From Patagioenas fasciata (taxonomy: Eukaryota > Chordata > Aves > Columbiformes > Columbidae), in NCBI RefSeq assembly GCF_037038585.1, contig NW_027288588.1, positions 806,001 through 870,000 on the forward strand: a stretch of DNA of 64,000 bases, in the 5' to 3' direction. This document shows positions 23,741 to 34,408 of this stretch, piece after piece (within the stretch, counting starts at the first letter, position 1; every line of letters begins with the position of its first letter). The position numbers and the translations under genes are program-made. The notes under the pieces are model-generated. The model had not been told where the DNA came from. It ran no database searches and saw only the letters and a program-made list of their open reading frames with translations.

Positions 23741-24690
23741 CCAAAGAGAGGATTCAAGCAAGTTTGGGACTGGGACATTGAGGTGATTGGTGACCATTGC
23801 CAGGTGAATGAAAGAAGCTAGACGAGTTGTGAGGAACTCACGGCCATTTCCAACACCACAGAAAACCAGAGCCTTGCTGTTAAAGCAACAGCACTTGACA
23901 CAAAACCCACCCCAAAACACGAAACACTCACACTGACCACAGGAAAAGCCTTGGAAAACATTTCAGAAAGATCTACCAGGTTCCAGGGGTCAGGGTTCAG
24001 CCATTCTGGTGATGAACAAGCATCAAGGGCTGACATGGCATCAGAGCCACCTCCACATGGTCCTCACCACCTGTAACCAGTGTCTCCAAGTCTTTCCTTG
24101 ACCAGCCTCCAGGGACAGGGACCTGCACTGGTTGTTTCCTTCACAGCTGTGTCACTGATGGCCCTTCATGGGGTCCCACACACCCTCAGAAACTTGGGGT
24201 TTGCTTCTGCCTTTCACTTCATGAGAGGTTTGTTCATTCTTCCAGTCCCTGCAATTCAGGACCATGGCAGCAGAATGCTCACTAACAGCTTAAGTGCTCT
24301 TTACAAGCCAACGCTGTGTGCATCATTTTCCCAAAGGCTTCGAGTCTGGTGTGAATGATTGGGGAGATTTCAGGAATAGTCAAACAGAGACCATTTCAAC
24401 AATAAAGAGCAATAAAACAGTATTTCTGCTATCTCCTTCCCCTCTCTCGCTCTGCCACATTTCCAGAAAAGCTGGTATCAGCAATCTCCAATTTTGATTG
24501 ATCTGGAGTATTTACTGATGAAGGCAAAACAATATGTCTGTAAAGTGGGTACCTGATGCACCACTTGAGACAGGAGACAGGCCAGGACACCTTAAGAGGA
24601 GTCACACTGCTCTGGACCAAGAGGTGGTTGTACCTGGGAATATCAGGTGCCACAGCACAGCAATACTTGTGTTCAGGGAGCGGGGCAAAT
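23740..24690 (-). repeat. Segmental duplication Y, copy 2 (inverted)
   Basis: Reverse complement of 13,165-14,086. The match ends near 24,690 directly next to the LTR-like element that begins at 24,698. Beyond 23,740 the two copies diverge. Confidence 0.8.
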
Positions 24691-24697
24691 GACCCAT

Positions 24698-25354
24698 TGT
24701 CGAGGGTTAAGATTGCGGGGTGACAATCAAACCCTGGCAGGTGTGTTGTTAACGTCCTGTCCCCCTCGCTTCCCCCTTTTTGCTCCTCCCTCTCCCCCCT
24801 TCCCACTCAGGACAGGCGATTGGGAGGGAAAGAAGACAGAGAGAAGAGAGTTGGAAAAGTTCAAGATGTTTTACTAATGCTACTGATAAGAATAGAGAAA
24901 ATAATAGAAAATATACAAAACCAATCTTGTAAGGATCAGCAACTGCAGAGCCAGCACCCAAAGTCCTGGATTGGACTCTGCAGCCAACCGGAGCTGGATT
25001 CAGTCTGTCACTGGCCTCAGTTCGCAGGGACAACGCGTAAGGTCCTGTCCTAATGTCGGCCATGAGGAGAAGGGAAGGAAAAAAGGGACAAGATCCTCGT
25101 GACCTCCCACTTTTATATGAAGTATTCACGTGAATGGAATGTTACACACCGTTGGTCGGCCTCTCGGTCACCAGTTTCTCATTTCCCCTCTCGCGAGATG
25201 TCCATCCGTGCTTATCAATAAGTTAGCATTCCATTGCTAGGTTTAACCGAAACATGTGTCAGGTGGTCCAGGAAAATGCAGCTAATATGAAGGCTTTAGT
25301 TGACAGGCAAAAATTCACTAAAAGAGAAATTTGTTCTTTAACAAAACCAGAACA
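24698..25354 (-). mobile_element. Solo LTR-like element
   Basis: A 657-base segment starting TGTCGAGGG and ending CAGAACA on the plus strand, so bounded by TG...CA in both directions. On the minus strand it has TATAAAAG at 25,110-25,117 and an AGTAAA poly(A)-like hexamer at 24,870-24,875, a promoter-to-poly(A) spacing usual for LTRs. It lies exactly between inverted duplication Y (ending 24,690) and direct duplication X (starting 25,369). No matching target duplication is seen. The family is not named with certainty; an avian ERVL-type LTR is a possibility. Confidence 0.55.
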
Positions 25355-25368
25355 TGTTATCAGGGCAG

Positions 25369-27083
25369 TGTCCTCGTGGCAGACCTAAGATATCCCAGTA
25401 TCTGCAAGGTACCAGCCATCCAGGAGGGGTTGGAGCTCATTGACAACATCTTCCTGACACGGGTGACTGAGGAGTCAGTGAGGTGAGGTGCCCTGTGGGA
25501 CTTCACACTTACAAACCACAAAGAGTTGGTCAGGATGGAACAGTCAGGGATGGGAAAGTGGAGCTGAGGCTCCTGGGAGATGATCACAAGGCCAAGAGCA
25601 GGATTTCAGGAGAGCAAGCTTTGGCCTGCTGAGGGACCTGCTTGGGTCCTATGGGATATGACCTTGGTGTCTGCAGTGCTTTTCTCTCACATTTCCTCCC
25701 TCCTCTCTCCCACCTGCTGTTGTGCAGCGTTTTTTACCCTTTCTCAAATACAATATCCCAGAGGTGCTGCCAGCATCACTGAGAGGTTCAGATTTGGCAA
25801 GGAGTGGGTCCATCTTGGAGCCAGCTGAAATCGGCTCTGTCTGACATCGGTCAAACTCCTGTACTTGCCCTGACATTCACTGCCCTGGTGAAGTGGCAGG
25901 TGCCAACAGTCCAAAGGATCTTGGGCCAACTGCTCGACAGAGCTGCCTTGTGGGCCAGTGAGGGTGATCTTCACCTGGATCTGGAACTGGGAAACAAGGA
26001 AACCCTGGTGAGGGATGTGAACATCAGTGTCCACCTTGGCTGTTGTGACCATGACACAGTGGGGTCCCAGGCACCAGAGGGGAGGGAGGAAGGCCAGCAG
26101 CAGAGCACAGGCTGGTGGGCTCCAGAGGAGAAGACTTTGACGTACTGGGGGATGGTGGGCGACGTGGTGACATGGAAGTCGGTCTGCAGGGTGAAGGAGC
26201 TCAGGAAATCTGAGACGCCTTACAGGACAGCCTGCTCCAAGCACAAGAATGATCTCTGCAAGTACCCATGAAAAGAAGCATTTATGTCATGAGGCTGCTT
26301 GTCTGAACTGATGGAGCTCCAGGGCAAAAAGGCAGCACACAGGAGGTGGGAGTAGGGGAAGATGCAAAGGAGGAATTTAGAAACCTTGTCCATAGCTGTG
26401 GGGATGATGCCAAAGCTGCTCAAAGGGAAGCACAGCAAGATGAGCTGATACAGCTTCCTTACAGTAAAAGAACAGACAGGGCGATTGTGGGAGTGCTGCT
26501 GAACTTCCTAAGAGTAGAATCAGACAGGACTGGGGTACTTCATGGCTTCTTTGCCTCCATCTTCACCACCAAGGTCTCCTGGGACTTTGTTCCTGATAGC
26601 AGGAGTCTGGAGAACACCCAGCAGTGGATGGGCTCAAGTCAGCGGTGACCTGAGCAAACTCAGACACCATTACAGAACAGGAGATGGGTCACTTGACCAG
26701 CTCCCTGAACACAAGTATCACTGTACACAGCACCTGAGATTCCCAGGAACACCCACCTTGTTGGTGCAGAGGAGTGTGATTCCCCCAGAGGTGTCCTGGC
26801 CTATCCCCTCACTCATAAAGTGATTTAGGCACCTTCTTTTGTGACATTTTCAGTCTTTATCAGGAGATGCTACACATCAATATGAACCGGAGGCTGCTGC
26901 TACCACCTGTTCTGGAAAGGGAGGGAAGGGCAAGCAGAGGAGGATATAGAAGAAATGGGGCTTTACCGCTATTTCCTGTGGAAATGTTCTCTGTTTGGCT
27001 GTTCCTGGAATCTCCCTGATCATCCACACCAGACTTGAAGCCTTTAGGAAAATGATGCACAGAGCCTTGGCTTGCAAGAGCAT
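25369..27083 (+). repeat. Segmental duplication X, copy 2
   Basis: Direct copy of 11,620-13,560 with an internal deletion of about 210 bases near 25,860. It contains the same CR1-derived blocks (LGNKETLVRDVNISVHLGCC near 25,985-26,045; VLHGFFASIFTTKVSWD near 26,530-26,590). Confidence 0.85.
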
Positions 27084-27599
27084 TTTCGGTTCTTTATAGA
27101 AGTACTTTTACAAAGGCCAGCTCTGTCACAGCAGTGCCCATTGCCTGTCCCTGCCTGCGCTCACAGCACTGACACACAGCAGGACGGGGACCAAGCTGCC
27201 AGAGCACTCAGGCCTTGCACCAACACAAGGGATGAGAAGGAGAGTGTTGGAGTGGAACCAGAACAGCTCTGGAAGAACAAGCGCTGGTGCTCCCTGGCAG
27301 GGCTGCCATGCTGGACATTTTTCGCCCTTCTCCCACACACAATAACTCTCCCTGAACCTCCAGAAAAGCCTTGGAGGAAGAATATCAGTGAAAAACATCA
27401 CTGCAGAGCCTTTTATTTTGTTTAAATACACAGAGAGCATGGCTCCATATTTATACAGCCAGTGGGTTTAAAAGGAAAAGAAGACAGTGAGTTAGAAAGG
27501 AGATGACTAAAATATCATGATTTATTAAAAAATAAACACCACCACCCCACACACACACAGGTCTGGGCCTCTAATAAGTTCCATTAAAACTGTTATCCA

Positions 27600-28556
27600 T
27601 TAAAGAGAAGATGCTGAACACTTTATTATTTTTGAAATGCATCCCTCCATCAGTTTCCACAGGGCATCCTTGAGCTCCTGGTTCCTCATGCTGTAGATGA
27701 GGAGATTCAATGTTGGAGGTGCCACCGAGTACAGAACAGAGACCAACAGGTCCAGGATGGGGGAGGAGATGGAGGGGGGCTTCAGGTAGGCAAACATGGC
27801 AGTGCTGAGAAACAGGGAGACCACGGCAAGGTGAGGGAGGCAGGTGGAAAAGACTTTGTGCCGTCCCTGCTCAGAGGGGATCCTCAGCACGGCCCTGAAG
27901 ATCTGCACATAAGACGCCACGATGAACACAAAACACACAAATCCTAACCAGACACTGACCACCAGAAGCCCAAGTTCCCTGAGGTAGGTGCCCGAGCAGG
28001 AGAGCTTGAGGATCTGGGGGATTTCACAGAAGAACTGGTCCAGGGCATTGCCCTTGCACAGTGGCAGTGAAAATGTATTGGCCGTGTGCAGCAGAGCATA
28101 GAGAAACCCAGTGGCCCAGGCAGCTGCTGCCATGTGGACACAAGCTCTGCTGCCCAGGAGGGTCCCGTAGTGCAGGGGTTTGCAGATGGCAACGTAGCGG
28201 TTGTAGGACATGATGGTGAGAAGAAAAAATTCTGCTGAAATGAAAAAGAAACACAGAAAGAGCTGTGCAGCACATCCTGCATAGGAAATGACCCTGGTAT
28301 CCCACAGAGAATTGGCCATGGACTTGGGGACGATGGTGGTGATGCAGCCCAGGTCGAGGAGGGCGAGGTTGAGCAGGAAGAAGTACATGGGGGTGTGGAG
28401 GTGCTGGTCCCAGGCTATGGTGGTGATGATGAGGCCGTTGCCCAGCAGGGCAGCCAGGTAGATGGCCAGGAAGAGCCAGAAGTGCAAGAGCTGCAGCTCC
28501 CGTGTGTCTGTGAACGCCAGGAGGAGGAACTGGGTGATGGAGCTGCTGTTGGACAT
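27600..28556 (-). CDS. Olfactory receptor, OR14-like, open frame with altered signature motifs
   Basis: A 318-residue seven-transmembrane odorant receptor in one exon, full length and without stops. Its N-terminus (MSNSSSITQF) is identical to that of the receptor at 7,188-8,120. I counted 35 differences in the first 300 residues, clustered in TM3 (101-111), the loop/TM5 region (188-205) and TM7 (278-285). Two normally invariant positions differ: the TM3 end reads MSYNRYVAIC (Asn119 instead of Asp) and TM7 reads NLLIY (Leu285 instead of Pro in NPxxY). Both motifs serve G-protein coupling and activation in class A receptors, so this copy may signal poorly or be an early pseudogene. The C-terminus is 8 residues longer than in the paralogue. 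The ATG choice follows the shared N-terminus; a splice acceptor lies about 24 bases upstream. Confidence 0.9.
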   Translation of the reverse strand: MSNSSSITQFLLLAFTDTRELQLLHFWLFLAIYLAALLGNGLIITTIAWDQHLHTPMYFFLLNLALLDLGCITTIVPKSMANSLWDTRVISYAGCAAQLFLCFFFISAEFFLLTIMSYNRYVAICKPLHYGTLLGSRACVHMAAAAWATGFLYALLHTANTFSLPLCKGNALDQFFCEIPQILKLSCSGTYLRELGLLVVSVWLGFVCFVFIVASYVQIFRAVLRIPSEQGRHKVFSTCLPHLAVVSLFLSTAMFAYLKPPSISSPILDLLVSVLYSVAPPTLNLLIYSMRNQELKDALWKLMEGCISKIIKCSASSL

Positions 28557-28577
28557 TTGCTGCCTGTAGGCATGAGG

Positions 28578-28602
28578 ACCTGTGCAAGGAGGAAAAGACA
28601 GT
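28578..28602 (-). promoter_or_regulatory. Splice acceptor of the second receptor's 5' UTR exon
   Basis: The minus strand reads a C/T-rich run ending TTGCACAG at 28,580-28,581, just before the 24-base leader to the ATG. It sits where the first receptor has its acceptor, although the surrounding bases differ. Confidence 0.6.
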
Positions 28603-30999
28603 GACGGTTTTGATGAGACTTCTCTGGGAAAAAGCCAAAGCCATTTCTCACAGACCCTCCCACAAAGAGACCCATTTTTTTCTTTTTCCAGGAGAACACC
28701 CTGGCTGGAGGCCTCGTGTGTGCTTGGTGAGTGTGCAATGAAGAGCAGGGTCTCTGCCCAGGGGCTCTTGAGCAGTCAGCCTGACCCTGTGTGATTGGGT
28801 GGGCAGGGGCCAGTCCTGGGGTTCGGCTTTGTCAGCTGGAACCGCTCCTGGTGCAGAAGGGACTGTCAGCATCTGTACCCCCAGGCCTGAGAAACTGAGT
28901 TGGAGAGGTCTGGTGTTTCTACATCTGCTTCTGCCCTCCCACCCTGGGGAGTGTTGTTGGGTGTCAGAAGCCCTCAGCATTTCTCCTGCACTCAGGGAGA
29001 ACAGAGTGAGTCCTGTGAGACCAGAGGATGCCTGTGGGTCAGTGCAGAGTGAGGGCAGCTGCTCTGTCCCTCTGTCCTGCTCCAGCTGCCCTGGGCTGGC
29101 ACTTTTCTGAGACAGAGGCTGATCACACTCCCATGTTACCCTGAAAAGCCACCAGGCACTGCTGAGAGCAGAGGGATCCACCACAGAGAACAACATGTCC
29201 AACCTTTCCCAAGGTCTCAGCACCCCACGTTTAGCCCAAGACACACATGGATCAGTCCCCAGCCCCACAGACTGCATTGCCCACACCCCACAGGTCAGAG
29301 CAAAGCTGGGACACGTGTTCCCATGGACACACCTGCAGGAAAGGACCCACAAGATCAGGCTGTGACTCTGCAGCTGAAACTGCCATCCCCAGAGAGCCTG
29401 ACAGCAAGAACAAGATCCCAACAGCAGTGACCCAGAGCAGGGGAGCAAGAAGGACAATGCGGTGAGGGTGGGTGTGAGAGAGGCCAGGGCAGAGGCAGCC
29501 GGGCACTCAGACAGCGTCACCCTTCCCCAGCTGTGCAGCCACCTCCCAGACACCAACATTGCCGGGCAGCTGCTCTCAGCCCCTGTGCTCTGCAGAGGAA
29601 CTGGAGCTCTGGCTGCACAGGAGCTGCTCCATGCCTTGGAGCCCCCGGCCCTGAGGGCAGAGGCTTTGCTGGGTGGGACAGGAGGCCAGGGGGCTGCTCA
29701 CAGGAGGGATCTGCACTGCAGGGGATCACAGGGACTTTTCTCTGTTCTCCCTCCCATAACAATGCCAGGTTTAGTTTCCTCTAATTTCTGATCATTTCCC
29801 TGCTGCCTGGAGATTCTCCCCCTGGGAGGTGTTTCCCTGTCCATGTCTCTTCCCTGTCAGTGCTCACAAACCCCATCCCACCCTCTGTGCCCTCCCCCTG
29901 GCCCTACAGATCCTGCCTGTTCACAGGGCACTGCCTGGGGGCATCTTCCTGTTTGCAGGCTGGAAAACAGGACAGGTCAGACTAGGCTGAGGGGTCCAGC
30001 AAAGGTGATGCAGGTGCTGTGCACAGGCAGAGGGGTGGTGAAGGGATGTTATGAGCCTTCTGGCAGATGTGCTGATCACTCAGAGCTGCAGTTCAGGAGT
30101 CTCAGTGACTTGTTTAAGCATTAGAGCTCATTTTCATTTTATCTTTTCCTGCACCCCCACCCCTTGGGAGAGGAAACTGAAAAGACAGGCTCAGGAAAGC
30201 TCCTTATCTGTGTGGTAATCCTTGCACTGATCTTGTCCTTGAGGCATCCTCTTGGAAAAATGCTGGGGGTGATCTGGAGCTGTGAGCAGTGCTAACCCAC
30301 ACAGCACCCTCTCCACAGCAGAAACACATTTCCTGCCCTATAGGGTTTGCTCCTTCATGCGACAGCTTCTCCTCTCAGTGTTGTTGGGATCACCCTGGGC
30401 AGGCTGAGCGCTGACCCTGGCAGGCGGCAGAGTCCCTGCCCCGGCACAGCCCTGGGGTGCAGGGACCCTGCTCTGTAGCACAGCCCTGGGCACCCCTGGG
30501 AGCTCCCCCTGCAGTATCCATCAGCAGAAGGTGCCATGATGCCCTTCCCCACTGACAGTGTCGCAGGGAAGCCCTGCTCTAGAGTGTGTTCTTCTCTACA
30601 ACAGAGATACTGTGAGAGAGACCTGACAGATCCTGCAAACTGAGTCATGTACCAGCTTTAGGAGATCCCTCCAGGAAATGCATGATGCACAGAGACTTAC
30701 CGTGTTAGGACTGTGAAGATTTGTCTCTCAGTGAGCCCTCAGCAACGAACCACCTACATTGCCTTTCCCCTCTCTCTGCCTGGCTCCTGTGCCCTCGGTG
30801 CTGCAGGCAGAGCCCTCAGCCCTGCTGCGTGTGCAGAGGAGCTGCTCCTGGGCAGAGCTGTCTCTCTGCAGCGCTGCCGCTTGCCAGGAGCTCCCTCTGT
30901 CCCAGGAGCCCAGCCCAGCTCAGCAGCACAGGAGCAGCCCATGATGTCCCTTTCTCTGTCCCCTCTGGGCTCCCTCCACGTACCCCTGGGGCTCAAGAG

Positions 31000-31790
31000 G
31001 CACATCCTTTCAAACAGCCTCAAGTGATCAGTGATTCTCTCTCCTCTGAACAGACACTTCTTGCCAACATTGTGTTCTCTGTATTAAAAAATAAATCAGT
31101 ATGAGAATCATGTTTTTTTGTCCCATCATTAGGCAGGACACAAGGAATGTTACAGCAAATTATCAAATTTCTGTAAACTGTGGATGGGAATTTCTTCATT
31201 TGAATGAGTTTAAGCATTATATTCTGGTTTTATACTCCTAGGTCTAGAGAGACATTCATCAATCTTTGGCCATGTCATGTCTGAGCTCTGAGGCAAAGCC
31301 TTTGCACACATGGACTCCTGGACACTTGGTACCAGGTTTCCTGTGGCAGGTCAGAGCTGGGCTGGTGCCACAGCTGGGGTGGTTCAGCCCAGATGTGAGG
31401 CAATGGCCTCAGCCAGGGACCTGACTGGGGAGCTGGAGCTGTCAGTGCTGCAGACAGAGCTGTGACACGGGTGGAATGAACTGCCAGGCAGGGTGGCAGA
31501 AGTGAGTTCATCTGGTCTGCAAGGACAGCAGCCTCCAAGCACAGGACAGCCCAGATCAGAGCTGAGTCCAGACCTGTAAGGCAATTCAAGGGCCCATAAT
31601 GAGCTGTTACTACTGCAGGAACAGTTAAAGGAGAAACAAAGACACTGTGTGGCCACTGATGAATATAAGAAAAGTAAGAGGTAAGAATCCCTGTGTCCTC
31701 TTGTTCTCCCGCTTCACCAGCAAGGTCTACCAGGCCTCTGTGACTTAAGGCAGAACATCCAGCAGAAGATGTGGATCAAGTCAGGGGTCA
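31000..31790. other. No gene seen
   Basis: A short AT-rich stretch (31,080-31,230) and unique-looking sequence with no supported gene. At about 31,710-31,730 there is a trace of the CR1 'FTSK' block. Confidence 0.4.
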
Positions 31791-32172
31791 CTAGAACTAA
31801 CACAATCCTTTCCAGTCTATGGGACAGCAGGGGCAGCATCCCAGGAGCTGAGACAGCAGGACGGTGTCACAGTGAGGCCACTCTCCACCATCTTGGAAAG
31901 CTCATGGAGACTGGGGGGACTCCCTGACCACTGGCAGCTCTCACACAGTGTGTGCACTTTTCAAAATGGCCAATGGGTGAGCAGGGGAACTAAGGGCTGT
32001 GCCCCAGAACATGTCCACTGGGACCCCATTTCTGGGTGTCTGGAAGAGAAGGTGACGGGGTTTACCCAGGGCAGGTTCTGCCTGTCCATCCTCTTTGTTT
32101 TCTGTGAGGAAAGGACAGGGTTTGGATGTGGGCAGAGCAGGGGTGGTCTGTTACCTGGAAGTCAGCAAGGCA
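31790..32172 (+). mobile_element. CR1: Degraded CR1 fragment, duplicate of 20,310-20,693
   Basis: Near-identical to the fragment at 20,310-20,693 (both read PLSTILESSWRLGGLPDHWQ). Here the sequence switches to retroviral DNA directly after ggaagtcagcaaggca, in the codons for the conserved KAF motif. Confidence 0.75.
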
Positions 32173-32803
32173 GCCAGGCCAGTGCAGGTGATTCAGATTC
32201 CTCTAGAATTCCATATCTCAAAAATTTTTCAATTAGAGGCACTATTCCTAACCTAGCTTCTAGTTTCAGTGGGTACTGCCTCAACTGTACTGGCCTGGCA
32301 TCTTCCTTTAATTCCACTTTTACGGGCTGGGCTGTTTTCGATTTCCCAGGTGTGTCAGTCGCCCATACCGTGGGGATCACCGCCTCCTCCACAGCTTGTG
32401 GTATTTCCACTACCAGGTTTTCTTTTAATAACTGGATTTGTCCTAACTTGGATTCTGGAATTTTCATTACCAGGTTTCCATTCTCGAATGTTATCACAGC
32501 ATCCAATTTGGTCAATACATCCCGTCCTAGAAGGGAAACTGGACAATCTGGAACATATAAGAACTCATGGATTAATTCCTTTTCTCCAAAACACAGATCT
32601 AAGGGTTGCAGGAATGGCCGTACTTCTTCCCTCCCTTTGGCACCAACAATCGTTGTCGTTTTATGACCTATTGTTCCCTGTAAGGAATTCAGCACAGAAT
32701 AAGTAGCCCCTGTATCCACTAAAAATCTCACATCCTGGTCCCCCACGTGTATTGTCACCAGGGGCTCCTTATTCTGGGTATCTGTTCTTGTGCTGCCATA
32801 TAG
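32162..32803 (-). pseudogene. Retroviral protease and truncated start of reverse transcriptase
   Basis: Continues the gag frame directly after a TGA at 32,804-32,806. The aspartic-protease active site is visible as FLVDTGATYSVL about 25 codons downstream, followed by the family's LLGRDVL block. After a linker the N-terminal reverse-transcriptase block (QYPLKLEARLGIVPLIEKFL) appears. The frame then runs a few codons into the adjacent CR1-derived DNA and stops at 32,162. The RT catalytic region, RNase H and integrase are absent, so only the protease could be complete. Expression would depend on reading through the TGA. Confidence 0.85.
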
Positions 32804-34408
32804 TCAGCTGTTATTATTATTATACTCCCCCAACACCATAGTTTGTATTGCATTCCCTGCTGCACTTGGTACCTGACTCGTGGAGCCCGGACGGTTCGGG
32901 CATTCATTTTTCCAGTGTCCTTCCTCCTTACAATAAGCACATTGATTTATACCAAGCTTTACAACAGGTCTTAAAGGAGTTCCCTGAACATTCCGAAAAC
33001 CGCGCCCTCGGCCGCCTCTGGTTCCTCTACCACGGGCTTCCATTCCTATTCCCCTGCCTTGCCCTTGGACCAGGGCCAACAAGTCTTGCTGAGAACGCCT
33101 CGACTGTTCCTTTTCTCTATTATTATAAACTTTCCAGGCTGTTTCTAACATAACATCCAGATCTCGTAGTTGTGCCCCCTCCAGTTTCTGTAATTTCTTC
33201 CGAATGTCATCCTGAGACTGTCCCAAAAAGACTAAAGCCAACTGAACCCTTGCTTGTTCCGTTTCAATATCTAAATCCGTATACTTCTTTGCAGTTTCTT
33301 TTAACCTTTCTAAAAAGGTTGAAGGGGATTCATTCTTTTCCTGCCTCACATTATACAATTTTGACCAATTCATTTGTTTCGGCATAGCAGTCTGAACACC
33401 GATCAATAACCAGTCCTGATATCTCCGGAGGAGAAGCTGACCAGCCCCAGTATTATAATCCCATCGGGGATCCTCTTTTGGGAAATTTTCATCAACATTA
33501 CCGCCCACTGTTCCATTCCGAATATCCTCCCTTACTCTATCTCTTGCTACCCGTATAACCATATCCTTTTCTGTAGAATCCATCAAAGTGTCAAGAATCA
33601 CTTGCAAATCATCCCAATCAGGATTCTGCGTTTTAATTATCATTTTAATTACCCTTGCAACCTTGTCTGGGTTTTCCCGGTAAGGACCAGCTGATTGTTT
33701 CCAGATCACTAAATCTCCTGGCGAAAACGGGACTTTTACATAAACCGGCTTTCCCCCCACTCCTACTGCTTGTCGCAGGGGTGCTATTACATTTGGCAGT
33801 CCACCCCCCTTTTGGGCTTCCTTTCCTCTGTTCCTAGTCCTCTGGGATATTGGTGTGGTTGTTACTCCTTTTACACCAGTTGCTGCCCCCTCATCCCCAC
33901 TGGGATCAATATCACTTTCAGTAAGACGCACAGGTGCCGAGGGTTTAAGGGGTTTAGGTGCAGAGGGTTCAGTTTCTGAAGGCGCAACATCGAGACCCGG
34001 CAGATCTAATTTTAAAGCGTTACCGCTACTGTTCTCTACAGCCAAACACGTCATGCATTTCTGTTCTGCCGTACAGCCCATACATTTATCATTAGTACCG
34101 CTCCTCCGCACTAACATTAACCCACATTCCTTCCTCCAGTCCTGTTTTTGTACAAGATAGAAAAAGAGATCCACATACTGTACCTCATCCCATTTACCTT
34201 CCCTTTGACAAAACCTCATGAATTCACTAATAGTTCCAGGTTCTAAAGTACCCTCCGGTGGCCACCGCACTTCATTAGGCAAGTCATACTCAGGCCAGCA
34301 GTGAGTACAATATTCAATTAATTTCTTTTTACTCATTGATTGTCCAAATCCACCCTCCTTCCAATGTTTCAACAAACAGTCCAATGGTGACATCTTTGTG
34401 TCGCTCAT
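32804..34408 (-). CDS. gag: Endogenous retroviral gag, full-length open frame
   Basis: 534 codons from the ATG at 34,408, chosen because the matrix-like region starts right after it; a GTG-initiated extension of 17 codons upstream has no family support. The layout is matrix-like (1-110, with HWKEGGF and a Trp/Pro-rich stretch), an acidic and proline-rich linker (about 135-190), a capsid domain (about 215-430, with the conserved NESPSTFLERL block), an Arg/Gly-rich stretch, and one zinc knuckle of C-x2-C-x4-H-x4-C type (residues 490, 493, 498, 503). Residue 2 is Ser, so there is no N-myristoylation glycine at this start. The frame ends NNNNS then TGA, with CTA following. Frames this long in decayed elements are unusual, so the copy is either young or preserved. 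The role would be the structural core protein; present-day expression is unknown. Confidence 0.88.
   Translation of the reverse strand: MSDTKMSPLDCLLKHWKEGGFGQSMSKKKLIEYCTHCWPEYDLPNEVRWPPEGTLEPGTISEFMRFCQREGKWDEVQYVDLFFYLVQKQDWRKECGLMLVRRSGTNDKCMGCTAEQKCMTCLAVENSSGNALKLDLPGLDVAPSETEPSAPKPLKPSAPVRLTESDIDPSGDEGAATGVKGVTTTPISQRTRNRGKEAQKGGGLPNVIAPLRQAVGVGGKPVYVKVPFSPGDLVIWKQSAGPYRENPDKVARVIKMIIKTQNPDWDDLQVILDTLMDSTEKDMVIRVARDRVREDIRNGTVGGNVDENFPKEDPRWDYNTGAGQLLLRRYQDWLLIGVQTAMPKQMNWSKLYNVRQEKNESPSTFLERLKETAKKYTDLDIETEQARVQLALVFLGQSQDDIRKKLQKLEGAQLRDLDVMLETAWKVYNNREKEQSRRSQQDLLALVQGQGRGIGMEARGRGTRGGRGRGFRNVQGTPLRPVVKLGINQCAYCKEEGHWKNECPNRPGSTSQVPSAAGNAIQTMVLGEYNNNNS

Larger units (their letters stand above)
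27110..31000. repeat. Olfactory-receptor duplicon, copy 2
   Basis: Paralogue of 6,690-10,230: the ggccagctctgtcacagcag block at 27,115, the receptor exon at 27,600-28,556, and the upstream blocks at 29,840-30,930. The most conserved non-coding part is 30,810-30,930. A long minus-strand frame inside it (28,648-29,559) has no recognisable domain and no counterpart in copy 1. Confidence 0.75.

Noticed and set aside
28648-29559. A 303-codon minus-strand frame upstream of the second receptor
   Set aside because: No recognisable domain, starts at a non-ATG codon, and is not conserved in the paralogous duplicon near 8.2-9.3 kb.
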